From contig JAISHZ010000065.1 in NCBI GenBank assembly GCA_031262285.1, forward strand, positions 1 through 7,296: a stretch of DNA of 7,296 bases, given 5' to 3'. Position 1 is the first letter of the stretch. Each line of letters begins with the position of its first letter. A program made the translations under genes and the position numbers. Positions 1 to 6,185 of the stretch are shown in pieces. This stretch comes from Lachnospiraceae bacterium (GTDB lineage Bacteria > Bacillota_A > Clostridia > Lachnospirales > Lachnospiraceae). The notes under the pieces are model-generated. The model was not told the DNA's origin and searched no databases. It saw only the letters and a list, made by a program, of their open reading frames with translations.

Positions 1-285
1 TTGGTCACATCATTAAAGGGATCACAGGGTGGGTACCAGTTATCTCGACCTGCTAATGAGATCCTTGCATCCGAAATCCTATCTGTGACGGAAACAGCTA
101 TTTTCGAAGATACAGAGGAGACCGTCGCGGATGCACATCCCGGGATAGAACGCGCTTTGCAGAACCTGCTATTTCGTCCCGCCAATCAAGTGTTCCAAGA
201 AATCTTCGAGCGAATGCCCTTGTCTGACTTGGCTGAGGAATCTCTCAGAAAGTCGGATGACGAGGGATATATGTACTGTATTTAA
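1..285 (+). CDS. Rrf2-family transcriptional regulator, C-terminal part (5' end outside window)
   Basis: The 94 visible residues begin inside the winged helix-turn-helix: 'LKGSQGGYQLSRPANEI' is the wing of Rrf2 proteins (family pattern: G-GGY-L-RP--I). It is followed by the dimerisation helix and a 'MPLSDLAE' segment that corresponds to the usual 'TLADL' near the C-terminus. Rrf2 proteins are about 130-160 residues, so the recognition helix and true start lie upstream; the TTG at position 1 is unlikely to be the start. The three clustered cysteines that ligate the Fe-S cluster in IscR are absent from the visible central region (the only Cys is the penultimate residue), so a CymR-like, cluster-free regulator is more likely. 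It ends 21 bases before a trans-sulfuration gene, and this context suggests it controls sulfur amino acid metabolism. That role is inferred from position, not from a specific motif. Confidence 0.85.
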   Translation: MVTSLKGSQGGYQLSRPANEILASEILSVTETAIFEDTEETVADAHPGIERALQNLLFRPANQVFQEIFERMPLSDLAEESLRKSDDEGYMYCI

Positions 286-306
286 TAGCAAAGGAGATTT
301 CACGAA

Positions 307-1404
307 ATGAGTCATAACATCAACACACTCTGCGTTCACGGCGCAAAAGATACCAACAATACAACAGGCTCTATTACAGTACCGGTCTATCAGACGGCTA
401 CATTTGCACACCCAGGTGTCGGTCAAAGTACAGGCTATGATTATTCACGTCTCCAAAACCCAACCAGGAATGCACTTGAAAAAACGATTGCCGCCCTAGA
501 CGGCGGTCTTGACGCGCTGGCATTTTCATCCGGGATGGCGGCCTTGAACGTTTTGTGTGAATTGTTTGCGCCGGGCGATCATATCATCGCCACCAACGAC
601 CTATATGGCGGTTCGGTACGTTTGCTGAATCATATTGCACGCAAAAACGGCGTAGACGTGACATATATAGATACCGGTAATATCGATCTGGTAAACGCTG
701 CGATCAAGCCAAACACAAAGGCTATCTTTGTGGAGTCTCCGTCAAACCCGATGATGCAGGTGACGGATATTTCCGCTTTGGCAAATATTAGCCGAAAAGA
801 AGGGTTACTTTTCATCGTCGACAACACGTTTCTGACATCGATATACCAAAGACCGTTGGCACTGGGTGCGGATGTGGTTCTTTACAGCGGGACGAAATAC
901 ATCAGCGGTCATAATGATACACTGGCAGGCTTTCTTGTCACGAACAGAGCAGATTTGTCAGAAAAATTACGGTTTCTATACAAGACGATCGGTGCTTGCC
1001 TCGCGCCTTGGGATTGCTTTTTGGTATTACGCGGTGTGAAAACACTTGCTATCCGTATGGAACGTATTACCGAAAACGCTCGAAAAATCGCAGCATGGCT
1101 CAAGGAACAGCCACGAATAAAGAAAGTTCTCTATTGCGGTCAAAGCGGTATGATATCCATTCAGACGGACAGTGCAGAAACGGCACACAGGATTCTACGT
1201 AATGTGAAGACGATTTCTTTTGCCGAAAGTCTCGGTGGCGTGGAATCGCTGATTACATACCCGATTTTGCAGACGCACGCCGATGTCCCGATTCATGTTC
1301 GCGAAGCTCTGGGCATCGACGATTGTCTCCTCAGACTGTCAGTCGGTATCGAATATGCGGAGGATTTAGTATTGGATTTGGAGGCGGCATTCCATGGGAA
1401 CTGA
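307..1404 (+). CDS. Cys/Met-metabolism PLP enzyme (trans-sulfuration family: cystathionine gamma-synthase / beta- or gamma-lyase type)
   Basis: This is a 365-residue fold-type I PLP enzyme of the Cys_Met_Meta_PP family, acting in the cytoplasm on cystathionine, homocysteine or O-acyl-homoserine. Visible family landmarks are the phosphate-binding Y46-x-R48 ('GYDYSRLQNPTR'), 'SSGMAA' at 74-79 for cofactor phosphate, stacking Tyr100 ('DLYGG'), Asp172 ('VDNTF') contacting the pyridine nitrogen, Schiff-base Lys197 ('SGTKYISGH'), and the C-terminal 'SLGGVESLITYP' plus 'LRLSVGIE' substrate-carboxylate region. The start has AAGGAG at 291-296. Compared with relatives such as Bacillus MccB, about 16-17 residues are missing between 'KKVLY' (275) and 'GMIS' (281), where the family normally has a 'HPGHELAKKQ..GFG' stretch. 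The reading frame stays intact across this gap. Sequence alone does not separate gamma-synthase, beta-lyase, gamma-lyase or thiol-lyase activity. It overlaps the next gene, so the two are translated together. Confidence 0.9.
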   Translation: MSHNINTLCVHGAKDTNNTTGSITVPVYQTATFAHPGVGQSTGYDYSRLQNPTRNALEKTIAALDGGLDALAFSSGMAALNVLCELFAPGDHIIATNDLYGGSVRLLNHIARKNGVDVTYIDTGNIDLVNAAIKPNTKAIFVESPSNPMMQVTDISALANISRKEGLLFIVDNTFLTSIYQRPLALGADVVLYSGTKYISGHNDTLAGFLVTNRADLSEKLRFLYKTIGACLAPWDCFLVLRGVKTLAIRMERITENARKIAAWLKEQPRIKKVLYCGQSGMISIQTDSAETAHRILRNVKTISFAESLGGVESLITYPILQTHADVPIHVREALGIDDCLLRLSVGIEYAEDLVLDLEAAFHGN

Positions 1405-2551
1405 TTTTGACGCGGTCATCGACCGAAGAGGCACCAACAGTTTGAAGGTTGATTTTGCAAAAGAACGAGGGAAACCGGACGGGCTTTTGCCGATGTGGGT
1501 AGCAGATATGGACTTTCCCGCTCCTCCGGAAGTGTTGGAGGATTTGAAGCGAATGATATCTCACGGCATTTTTGGGTATACGGAAGTCAAACAAGCGTAT
1601 TATGATGCACTATCGAATTGGTTTATCACTTATTTTCAGTATTCCTTCGAAAAGCGCGAAGTGATTAAGACTCCGGGTGTCGTATTTGCCCTTGCGATGG
1701 CGGTTCGCGCTTTCACCAAACTGGGTGCAAGTGTGATGATCCAGACACCTGTCTATTATCCATTTTATGAAATCATCCGTGACAATGGACGCAAAATCGT
1801 CGAAAATCCGCTGGTCTACGCTGGCGGTACATACACCATCGACTTTGAAGATTTTGAACATAAAATAAAAGAAAATGCCGTTACCATATTTTTGCTTTGC
1901 AGTCCGCACAATCCGGTAGGGCGGGTATGGACTCTTGAAGAGCTTACTCGGATACGTGATATTTGCGATCAATATGGGGTTTTGGTGTTCTCCGATGAAA
2001 TTCATTGCGATTTCGTATGGGAAGGCTTTCATCACACTTGTTTTGGGACAATATCTCCCGATTGTATCGTGGCTACCGCACCGAGCAAGACATTCAATCT
2101 GGCGGGGTTGCAAGTCGCAAATATCATTGTCAAAAATCCGAAAACACGACACAAACTCGAAGAAGAAATTCGTAAATCCGGCTATAGTCAGTTAAACGGA
2201 GTGGGGCTTGCCGCTTGTCAAAGTGCATATACACACGGCAGAGCGTGGCTTTTGGAATTAAAGGAATACATTCAACAAAATCGATCTTTGGTGGAGTCGT
2301 TTCTAACGGAACATCTCCCGAAGGTACATCTGACCACTCTCGAAGGAACATATCTGATATGGTTGGATTTTTCGGCATATGAATTGGAACAAAAGGTGTT
2401 GGATGAGAAGATTGTCAACGGAGCGCATCTTTGGCTCGACAGTGGAACCATGTTTGGACAAGGCGGGTTGGGATTTCAACGGATGAACATCGCCTGTCCG
2501 AGAACAACGCTTCTTACAGCACTAAAGCAGTTGGTAGAGGGTTTTGGGTGA
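1394..2551 (+). CDS. patB: PatB/MalY-type PLP-dependent C-S beta-lyase (cystathionine beta-lyase)
   Basis: This 385-residue class I/II aminotransferase-fold protein has the full PatB/MalY signature: 'MWVADMDF' near residues 34-41, 'GIFGYTE' at 58-64, 'CSPHNPVGR' at 169-177 (Asn173 contacts the cofactor ring), 'SDEIHCDF' at 200-207 (Asp201), the Schiff-base Lys232 in 'APSKTFNLAGLQ', and Arg363 in 'FQRMNIA' for the substrate carboxylate. Length matches the family (about 385-390). These enzymes cleave cystathionine to homocysteine, pyruvate and ammonia, or cysteine to sulfide. In E. coli, MalY also modulates the maltose activator, but nothing here suggests that role. The ATG lies inside the 3' end of the preceding gene (11-base overlap) with GGAGG at 1380-1384, which indicates translational coupling. 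Together the pair can link cysteine and methionine synthesis. No convincing hairpin terminator follows, only a T-run at 2553-2559. Confidence 0.92.
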   Translation: MGTDFDAVIDRRGTNSLKVDFAKERGKPDGLLPMWVADMDFPAPPEVLEDLKRMISHGIFGYTEVKQAYYDALSNWFITYFQYSFEKREVIKTPGVVFALAMAVRAFTKLGASVMIQTPVYYPFYEIIRDNGRKIVENPLVYAGGTYTIDFEDFEHKIKENAVTIFLLCSPHNPVGRVWTLEELTRIRDICDQYGVLVFSDEIHCDFVWEGFHHTCFGTISPDCIVATAPSKTFNLAGLQVANIIVKNPKTRHKLEEEIRKSGYSQLNGVGLAACQSAYTHGRAWLLELKEYIQQNRSLVESFLTEHLPKVHLTTLEGTYLIWLDFSAYELEQKVLDEKIVNGAHLWLDSGTMFGQGGLGFQRMNIACPRTTLLTALKQLVEGFG

Positions 2552-2596
2552 ATTTTTTTGACAAAGCATACTAAACCGATAAGTAATGAAAAATAT

Positions 2597-2606
2597 TTTC
2601 GCGAAA
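2597..2606. promoter_or_regulatory. Perfect 10-bp palindrome upstream of the cysK promoter, candidate operator
   Basis: TTTCGCGAAA is self-complementary and sits 4 bases before the -35 hexamer of the cysK promoter. It overlaps a second small inverted repeat (GAAAA-ATA-TTTTC, 2588-2600). The placement suits a transcription-factor site, and an Rrf2 regulator is encoded upstream, but the motif was not matched to any known binding consensus, and short AT-rich palindromes arise by chance. Confidence 0.3.
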
Positions 2607-2610
2607 CCTC

Positions 2611-2639
2611 TTGACAAAGGAAATTACTCGTAGCATAAT
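2611..2639 (+). promoter_or_regulatory. Sigma-A-type promoter for cysK
   Basis: TTGACA at 2611-2616 (perfect -35) is separated by 17 bases from CATAAT at 2634-2639 (5 of 6 to the -10 consensus). This places the start of transcription near 2646 and leaves a leader of about 50 bases. The leader contains a tandem direct repeat AAACATAT at 2643-2650 and 2652-2659 (9-bp period) just after the presumed start, which could be a regulator site. A second TTGACA at 2558-2563 has no good -10 at the right distance. The promoter shows that cysK can be expressed separately from the two upstream PLP enzyme genes. Confidence 0.7.
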
Positions 2640-2694
2640 ATAAAACATATCAAACATATATGCAATGTACAAATAAAAAATAGGAGGCACTACA

Positions 2695-3630
2695 ATGGCG
2701 AACATTTATCAGAATTTAACAGATCTCATCGGACGCACCCCTCTCTTACAGTTAAACAAGTATGGAAAAGGGCAGGAGACACAAGCGAATGTGATAGCGA
2801 AGTTGGAGTACTTCAATCCTCTTGGCAGCGTCAAGGACAGAATTGCATACGCGATGATTACAGATGCTGAGCAAAAAGGATTGGTGAAAGAAGGCACCAT
2901 CATCATCGAGCCGACCAGCGGCAATACAGGGATAGGTCTTGCGTTCGTCGCAGCAGCCAAAGGATACAAATTGATTCTCACGATGCCTGAAACGATGAGC
3001 GTGGAACGCCGACAATTGGTAGCAGCGTTGGGAGCAGAGGTGGTGTTGACACCCGGTTCCGAGGGCATGAAAGGTGCGATTGCCAAAGCGCAAGAGCTTG
3101 CCGCTCAAAGTCCAAGTGCATTTATCCCCCAACAGTTTGAAAATCCCGCCAACCCCAAAGTACACCGTGAAACGACGGCACAGGAGATTCTGGCGGATAC
3201 AGATGGCAATATCGCTGCCTTTGTGGCAGGTGTGGGTACCGGTGGGACAGTAACAGGCGTCGGAGCGGTGCTCAAAGAAAAGGTACCCGGTGTCAAGATC
3301 TTCGCCGTTGAACCTGCCGCTTCCCCCGTTCTTTCCGGCGGGAAACCGGGACCGCACAAGATTCAAGGCATTGGAGCAGGCTTTGTACCCGGCGTATTTA
3401 ACAAAGATGTGATCGATGAAGTCATCACCGTCTCCAACGAAGATGCATTCGCGACTTCCCGCAAGGTTGCTTCCGATGAAGGCTTACTGGTGGGAATCTC
3501 TTCCGGCGCCGCTCTATATGCTGCTACACAGATTGCGAAGCGGCCGGAATATGCAGGTAAAAATATCGTCGTATTGTTGCCTGATACAGGGGAACGTTAT
3601 TTATCTACGCCTTTGTTTTCGAAGAATTAA
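2695..3630 (+). CDS. cysK: Cysteine synthase A (O-acetylserine sulfhydrylase)
   Basis: A 311-residue fold-type II PLP enzyme of normal CysK length. It converts O-acetyl-L-serine plus sulfide into L-cysteine and acetate in the cytoplasm, the last step of cysteine synthesis. Visible landmarks are the Schiff-base Lys47 in 'NPLGSVKDR', the substrate-binding loop 'TSGNT' at 74-78, '[10 protein letters not shown]' at 145-154, the phosphate-binding 'GTGGT' at 181-185, 'GISSGAA' at 267-273 with the serine that contacts the pyridine nitrogen, and '[10 protein letters not shown]' at 296-305. The ATG has AGGAGG at 2682-2687. The N-terminus '[17 protein letters not shown]' matches the family directly, so the start is secure. 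The gene has its own promoter and terminator. In Bacillus, CysK also binds the Rrf2 regulator CymR to sense O-acetylserine. The Rrf2 gene in the same cluster makes a similar pairing conceivable here, which is inference. Confidence 0.97.
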   Translation: MANIYQNLTDLIGRTPLLQLNKYGKGQETQANVIAKLEYFNPLGSVKDRIAYAMITDAEQKGLVKEGTIIIEPTSGNTGIGLAFVAAAKGYKLILTMPETMSVERRQLVAALGAEVVLTPGSEGMKGAIAKAQELAAQSPSAFIPQQFENPANPKVHRETTAQEILADTDGNIAAFVAGVGTGGTVTGVGAVLKEKVPGVKIFAVEPAASPVLSGGKPGPHKIQGIGAGFVPGVFNKDVIDEVITVSNEDAFATSRKVASDEGLLVGISSGAALYAATQIAKRPEYAGKNIVVLLPDTGERYLSTPLFSKN

Positions 3631-3681
3631 AGATATAACCCGATACCATGAATAGGTATGGCGAATCAACCGTTTATCAAG

Positions 3682-3727
3682 AAGCGTTTGGATATCAGAA
3701 AGTCTTTCTGTATCCGAACGCTTTTTT
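3682..3727 (+). terminator. Rho-independent terminator of cysK
   Basis: A long hairpin has left arm AAGCGTTTGGATA (3682-3694) and right arm TATCCGAACGCTT (3711-3723), 13 pairs with one G-T wobble. The helix continues inside through CAGAAA/TTTCTG after one bulged base and is followed by a T-run at 3722-3727. There is no A-run on the left side, so it works for the + strand only. Confidence 0.93.
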
Positions 3728-3850
3728 CATTTGAACCCTAAGCCAATGTTTATGACCTATATTGTAAACCGGATTTCCATAACTAATGTTCAGATTGGGG
3801 TAATTGTTTATGGATGACAAACCATATAACATCACAAAACAAAATAAATA

Positions 3851-3865
3851 TATCGTAATACGATA
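3851..3865. promoter_or_regulatory. Perfect 15-bp palindrome (7-1-7), candidate operator of the DUF2975-XRE operon
   Basis: TATCGTA-A-TACGATA is a perfect inverted repeat with a single central base, ending 8 bases before the -35 box of the promoter at 3874-3902. The symmetry and position are typical of a dimeric helix-turn-helix regulator. The XRE protein encoded in the same operon is the simplest candidate ligand, but the regulator is not identified by the sequence. Confidence 0.6.
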
Positions 3866-3873
3866 AAATTAGA

Positions 3874-3902
3874 TTGACGTTTTGCTTTTCGTGTGCTATA
3901 AA
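3874..3902 (+). promoter_or_regulatory. Sigma-A-type promoter of the DUF2975-XRE operon
   Basis: TTGACG (3874-3879, 5 of 6) and TATAAA (3897-3902, 5 of 6) are separated by exactly 17 bases. The predicted start near 3909 leaves a leader of about 50 bases before the AAGGAG ribosome binding site at 3947-3952. Confidence 0.75.
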
Positions 3903-3959
3903 TAACAGGTAAACTGAAATTCAAAGCACTGTGTTGCGAAATTAATAAGGAGAGAACAG

Positions 3960-4457
3960 ATGTCTGCAAAATCATTGGGAAAGTGGGTTCATTTGGCTGT
4001 CATTAGTATGTTTGTGTGCGGATTCGTCGTATTTGTGGGAGTACTGGCGTATTTGGGGATCAATATTGATTATCAAGGGGGGAAGCTTGACTGGACGTGG
4101 AAGTTGGACTGGGTATATCTCGTGTGGTTGATCTTTCTGTGGATTACCGCACTGCCTTGTGTGTGGGTTCTCGTACTGGGTTGGAAGGTCGCGGGCGCAA
4201 TTTCGCGCGATGAAGCCTTTACCATGAAAGTCGCGGGTTGGATCAAAACAGCGGCAATGTTGATTTTTACGTCGGTTGGAATCTTTTTTGCGGGGAACTG
4301 TTTATTTGCGATACTCAATATGCATCACTTGGGGGTGTTGCTTCTTTCATTCTTAATAGAAATTGCCGGAATCGCCGTTGCTATCGTGGCCGCAACACTA
4401 TCTCGCTATGTGACCAAAGCGGCACTCTTACATGAAGAAGTAGAGGGAACCATATGA
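3960..4457 (+). CDS. DUF2975-family membrane protein
   Basis: A 165-residue integral membrane protein with four hydrophobic helices at about residues 11-33, 51-74, 97-119 and 123-146. The arrangement is that of the DUF2975 family (YoaS-like): a cytoplasmic loop after helix 2 with 'AISRDEAFTMKVAGWIKTAA' (80-99) and a C-terminal 'AATLSRYVTKAALLHEEVEGTI' amphipathic tail, both family-typical. No enzymatic motif is visible and the family's function is not established. The ATG has AAGGAG 7 bases upstream. Its stop overlaps the start of a small XRE regulator by ATGA, the standard partner of DUF2975 genes, so the two are co-translated and probably work together. Whether the membrane protein sequesters or signals to the regulator is conjecture. 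Confidence 0.85.
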   Translation: MSAKSLGKWVHLAVISMFVCGFVVFVGVLAYLGINIDYQGGKLDWTWKLDWVYLVWLIFLWITALPCVWVLVLGWKVAGAISRDEAFTMKVAGWIKTAAMLIFTSVGIFFAGNCLFAILNMHHLGVLLLSFLIEIAGIAVAIVAATLSRYVTKAALLHEEVEGTI

Positions 4458-4666
4458 TCATTATCAATGTAGATTTCATGCTCGCCAAACGCAAAATGAG
4501 TGTCACCGAATTAACCGCGCGAGTTGGAATCACGATGGCGAACATTTCACTCATTAAGAATGGGAAAGTGAAAGCGTTGAAATTATCGACGCTTGACAAA
4601 CTGTGTGAAGCGCTTGATTGCCAACCGGGCGACATTTTGGAGTATCGGAAGGAGGATTTACCGTGA
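4454..4666 (+). CDS. Small XRE/Cro-CI-family transcriptional regulator (YozG-like)
   Basis: This 70-residue protein is almost entirely one helix-turn-helix domain: 'MLAKRKMSVTELTARVGIT' holds helices 1-2, 'MANISLIKNGKVKAL' the recognition helix and turn, and 'STLDKLCEALDCQPGDILEYR' the closing helices with the family's 'CQPGDILEY' ending. Its length and sequence fit the YozG group of solitary Cro/CI-like DNA-binding proteins that follow DUF2975 genes. The start overlaps the upstream stop (ATGA) and has AGAGGG at 4442-4447. The short size leaves no room for a ligand domain, so regulation may depend on its membrane-protein partner. The palindrome at 3851-3865 is a plausible target (autoregulation, inferred). 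Confidence 0.92.
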   Translation: MIIINVDFMLAKRKMSVTELTARVGITMANISLIKNGKVKALKLSTLDKLCEALDCQPGDILEYRKEDLP

Positions 4667-4670
4667 GAAC

Positions 4671-4715
4671 GCGAGATCGCTTCTCGTGAGCGAGTCTGCT
4701 TTTTTATTTTTTTTT
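4671..4715 (+). terminator. Rho-independent terminator of the DUF2975-XRE operon
   Basis: The left arm GC-G-AGATCGCT (4671-4681) pairs with AGCGAGTCTGC (4689-4699), about 10 pairs with one bulge on each side and loop TCTCGTG. It is followed immediately by a long T-tract (4700-4715, a single A inside). An alternative inner hairpin (GAGAA.../TTCTC, 4665-4685) shares the same bases. The hairpin begins four bases after the XRE stop codon. Confidence 0.82.
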
Positions 4716-4737
4716 GAGTGCTTGCATATCCGGTCGT

Positions 4738-4803
4738 CAGAAGAAGCCCTGCGTCGGAGGTAAGATCGCTTCCGTCAAAATTTATTTTAAATTTTGATTG
4801 CAT
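4738..4803 (-). pseudogene. 5' stub of an IS1380-family transposase gene (mobile-element remnant)
   Basis: Read on the minus strand from the ATG at 4803, the first 22 codons give 'MQSKFKINFDGSDLTSDAGL' followed by LL. This resembles the conserved N-terminus of IS1380-family transposases (short basic/hydrophobic strand, then D/N-DLTS-AGLLL). After residue 22 the reading frame runs into the terminator of the neighbouring operon and no longer resembles a transposase, so the break is near 4738. The catalytic RNase H-like core is absent. Nothing at 4804-4860 could be confirmed as the IS terminal repeat, and no good ribosome binding site precedes the ATG. The call is by recognition of a short segment and therefore moderate. 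Confidence 0.6.
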
Positions 4804-4937
4804 TCGAGGTATTGCAGAAATAAATAAATTGTAGATTACGAATAAACTGATACGTAAACCGGTATCTGCTTCAGCTTAGTGGTACTGCTTAAATGTGCTG
4901 TTAAGGTTTTGGGCGTAGAATAAGGAGGTGCTTCATA

Positions 4938-5933
4938 ATGGGCGATGACGAAAAAAGAATCTGGGGAATCCATACCAAGGATGAAAATATGTTCTTGCAG
5001 AAAGATATTATTGCACTTGGTTGGAAAGAGATGGGCGATCTCAGTAAAATAGGAGCAACCAGAGAGAAATTTAAGGAACGGTATCAAGAAGTCTATATTT
5101 ATGCGAAAAAAGGAAATGTTAGCCATGGAGTTGGAATGCTGTACCGCTTTGTCCTTGAAGTACAAGTAGGTGATTATGTGGTATTTCCATCAAAAATCGA
5201 TCGCCAGATAAATATAGGAATTGTTGAAAGCGGTTATGAATATGATGCAAACGCTGAATATGCGCAGCAGCGTAAAGTGAAATGGCTTAAGCACCTGCCA
5301 CGCACTGCTTTATCCCAGGGGGCTTTATATGAACTTGGTGCAGCGATGTCGTTCTTTGCTGTAAAAAACTATGCAGATGAGTACATTGCTGCATTAGATA
5401 AGGGATTCAAGAAAACTAAACTTCCTGCGGAAGAAGATGATGAAAGTATTGGAGCAACAGCAGATGAAATTGTTGAATCAACAAAGGATTTTATTTTGAA
5501 AGAACTTAGCAAAAAAATAAAGGGTTATGCGCTTGAGGGGTTTGTAGCAGATTTACTTCGCGCAATGGGATATAGAACAATAGTATCTGCGAAGGGTGGC
5601 GATAGCGGAATTGACATTACGGCATATAAGGATGAGCTGCCGCCTCGTATTCTTATTCAAGTTAAGAGTCAAGATAGCGATATCAAAGAAACCACCATTC
5701 AATCTCTTAAAGGGGCAATGCGAGAGGGAGATTACGGTCTGTTCGTGTCGCTATCCAATTACACAAAGAATGCCCAGAAATACTTAGAAAACACCCCTAT
5801 CATCCGTGGTATAAATGGAACAGAGCTGGCTGATTTGATTTTGAAGTATTACGATGATTTAAGTGAGAAATACAAAAAGATGATTCCGTTGAAGATGGTT
5901 TACATTCCTGTAGCAAAGGAAGAAGAGGAATAA
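4938..5933 (+). CDS. Mrr-type restriction endonuclease with PUA/EVE-like N-terminal domain
   Basis: A 331-residue two-domain protein. Residues about 5-155 ('RIWGIHTKDENMFLQKDIIALGWKEMGDLS' split over 7-36, then 'VGDYVVFPSK...INIGIVESGYEYD' at 77-103) look like the PUA/EVE-like module often found before nuclease domains, thought to read modified bases. An acidic linker (about 160-185) follows. Residues about 196-300 form an Mrr-cat PD-(D/E)xK domain: Glu200 ('ALEGFVADLLRAMGY'), Asp226 in 'GGDSGID', and 'IQVKS' with Gln241 and Lys243, i.e. the D...QxK active site typical of Mrr, so it appears catalytically intact. The expected role is cytoplasmic cleavage of modified or foreign DNA (type IV-like restriction). 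No methyltransferase gene adjoins it. The ATG has AAGGAGG at 4922-4928. It is flanked by remnants of mobile elements, which suggests horizontal acquisition. Confidence 0.85.
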   Translation: MGDDEKRIWGIHTKDENMFLQKDIIALGWKEMGDLSKIGATREKFKERYQEVYIYAKKGNVSHGVGMLYRFVLEVQVGDYVVFPSKIDRQINIGIVESGYEYDANAEYAQQRKVKWLKHLPRTALSQGALYELGAAMSFFAVKNYADEYIAALDKGFKKTKLPAEEDDESIGATADEIVESTKDFILKELSKKIKGYALEGFVADLLRAMGYRTIVSAKGGDSGIDITAYKDELPPRILIQVKSQDSDIKETTIQSLKGAMREGDYGLFVSLSNYTKNAQKYLENTPIIRGINGTELADLILKYYDDLSEKYKKMIPLKMVYIPVAKEEEE

Positions 5934-5945
5934 AGGGAGTGATTA

Positions 5946-6185
5946 ATGTTGAGCTGTTTGAGTGCGAGGATTTGGTTTGCGCTTTTCAAAGCCCAAACCG
6001 AGGAAGAATTGAACCGAATCATTGAAATGGGGGTGTCTGTAAAGAAGGAAGCATCCGCTATTGGCCGAGCCAGGCGCGAATCGGCAGCTAAAGCTACTAT
6101 GAGAGAATCAGAAAAGTGGTAAACCGTAATTGCCGATAAAGATACCGAAATAGACGTCTTCGGTTTTACTGAAACACTAGTATAA
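5946..6185 (+). pseudogene. Decayed C-terminal tail of an Rpn / PD-(D/E)XK nuclease-family transposase
   Basis: From ATG 5946 a 58-codon frame ends at TAA 6120-6122. It contains 'FKAQTEEELNRIIEMGVSVK', resembling the segment after the nuclease core in Rpn (recombination-promoting nuclease/putative transposase, YhgA-like) proteins ('F-A-TEEEL----...V--A'). Then comes a charged region 'RARRESAAKATMRESEKW'. In the same frame beyond the stop the sequence reads 'TVIADKDTEI', which matches the 'ADKDAEI'-type repeats found at the end of these proteins, so the TAA looks like an inactivating mutation. The next in-frame stop is 6183-6185. The nuclease domain itself is absent. GGGAG at 5935-5939 means the short frame could still be translated, coupled to the endonuclease gene 12 bases upstream. 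It could instead be a genuine 58-residue small protein. Confidence 0.5.
6144..6167 (+). terminator. Weak intrinsic-terminator-like hairpin
   Basis: ACCGAA (6144-6149) pairs with TTCGGT (6159-6164) across a 9-base loop and is followed by four Ts (6164-6167). It is the only terminator candidate downstream of the endonuclease gene. The short stem and short T-run make it weak, and it lies within the decayed Rpn tail. Confidence 0.35.

Larger units (their letters stand above)
3631..3959. other. Intergenic stretch between cysK and the DUF2975 gene
   Basis: These 329 bases hold the cysK terminator, then about 120 AT-rich bases (3728-3850) with no convincing gene, then the palindrome and promoter of the next operon (listed separately). 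Just after the cysK stop is a short inverted repeat ATACC/GGTAT (3643-3647, 3655-3659). The only in-frame ATG of note, at 3810, opens an 18-codon frame with a poor ribosome binding site and is not called. Confidence 0.6.

Noticed and set aside
1610..2152. 180-codon minus-strand frame inside patB
   Set aside because: It lies entirely antisense to a well-conserved enzyme and has no recognisable domain. It is a shadow frame.
2558..2563. Second perfect TTGACA just after patB
   Set aside because: No acceptable -10 hexamer lies 16-18 bases downstream, so it is unlikely to be a promoter on its own.
2752..3366. 204-codon minus-strand frame inside cysK
   Set aside because: It is antisense to cysK, with low-complexity composition and no family resemblance.
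3810..3866. 18-codon ORF upstream of the DUF2975 promoter
   Set aside because: It has a poor ribosome binding site and no recognised similarity, and it ends within the palindrome. This is probably chance.
4381..4803. 140-codon minus-strand frame containing the IS1380-like start
   Set aside because: Only its first 22 codons resemble a transposase. The rest runs antisense through a terminator and the XRE gene, so it is not a real 140-residue protein.
4916..4921. TAGAAT as a -10 box for the endonuclease gene
   Set aside because: It directly abuts the ribosome binding site, leaving almost no leader, and has no -35 partner. The real promoter in 4804-4937 could not be identified.
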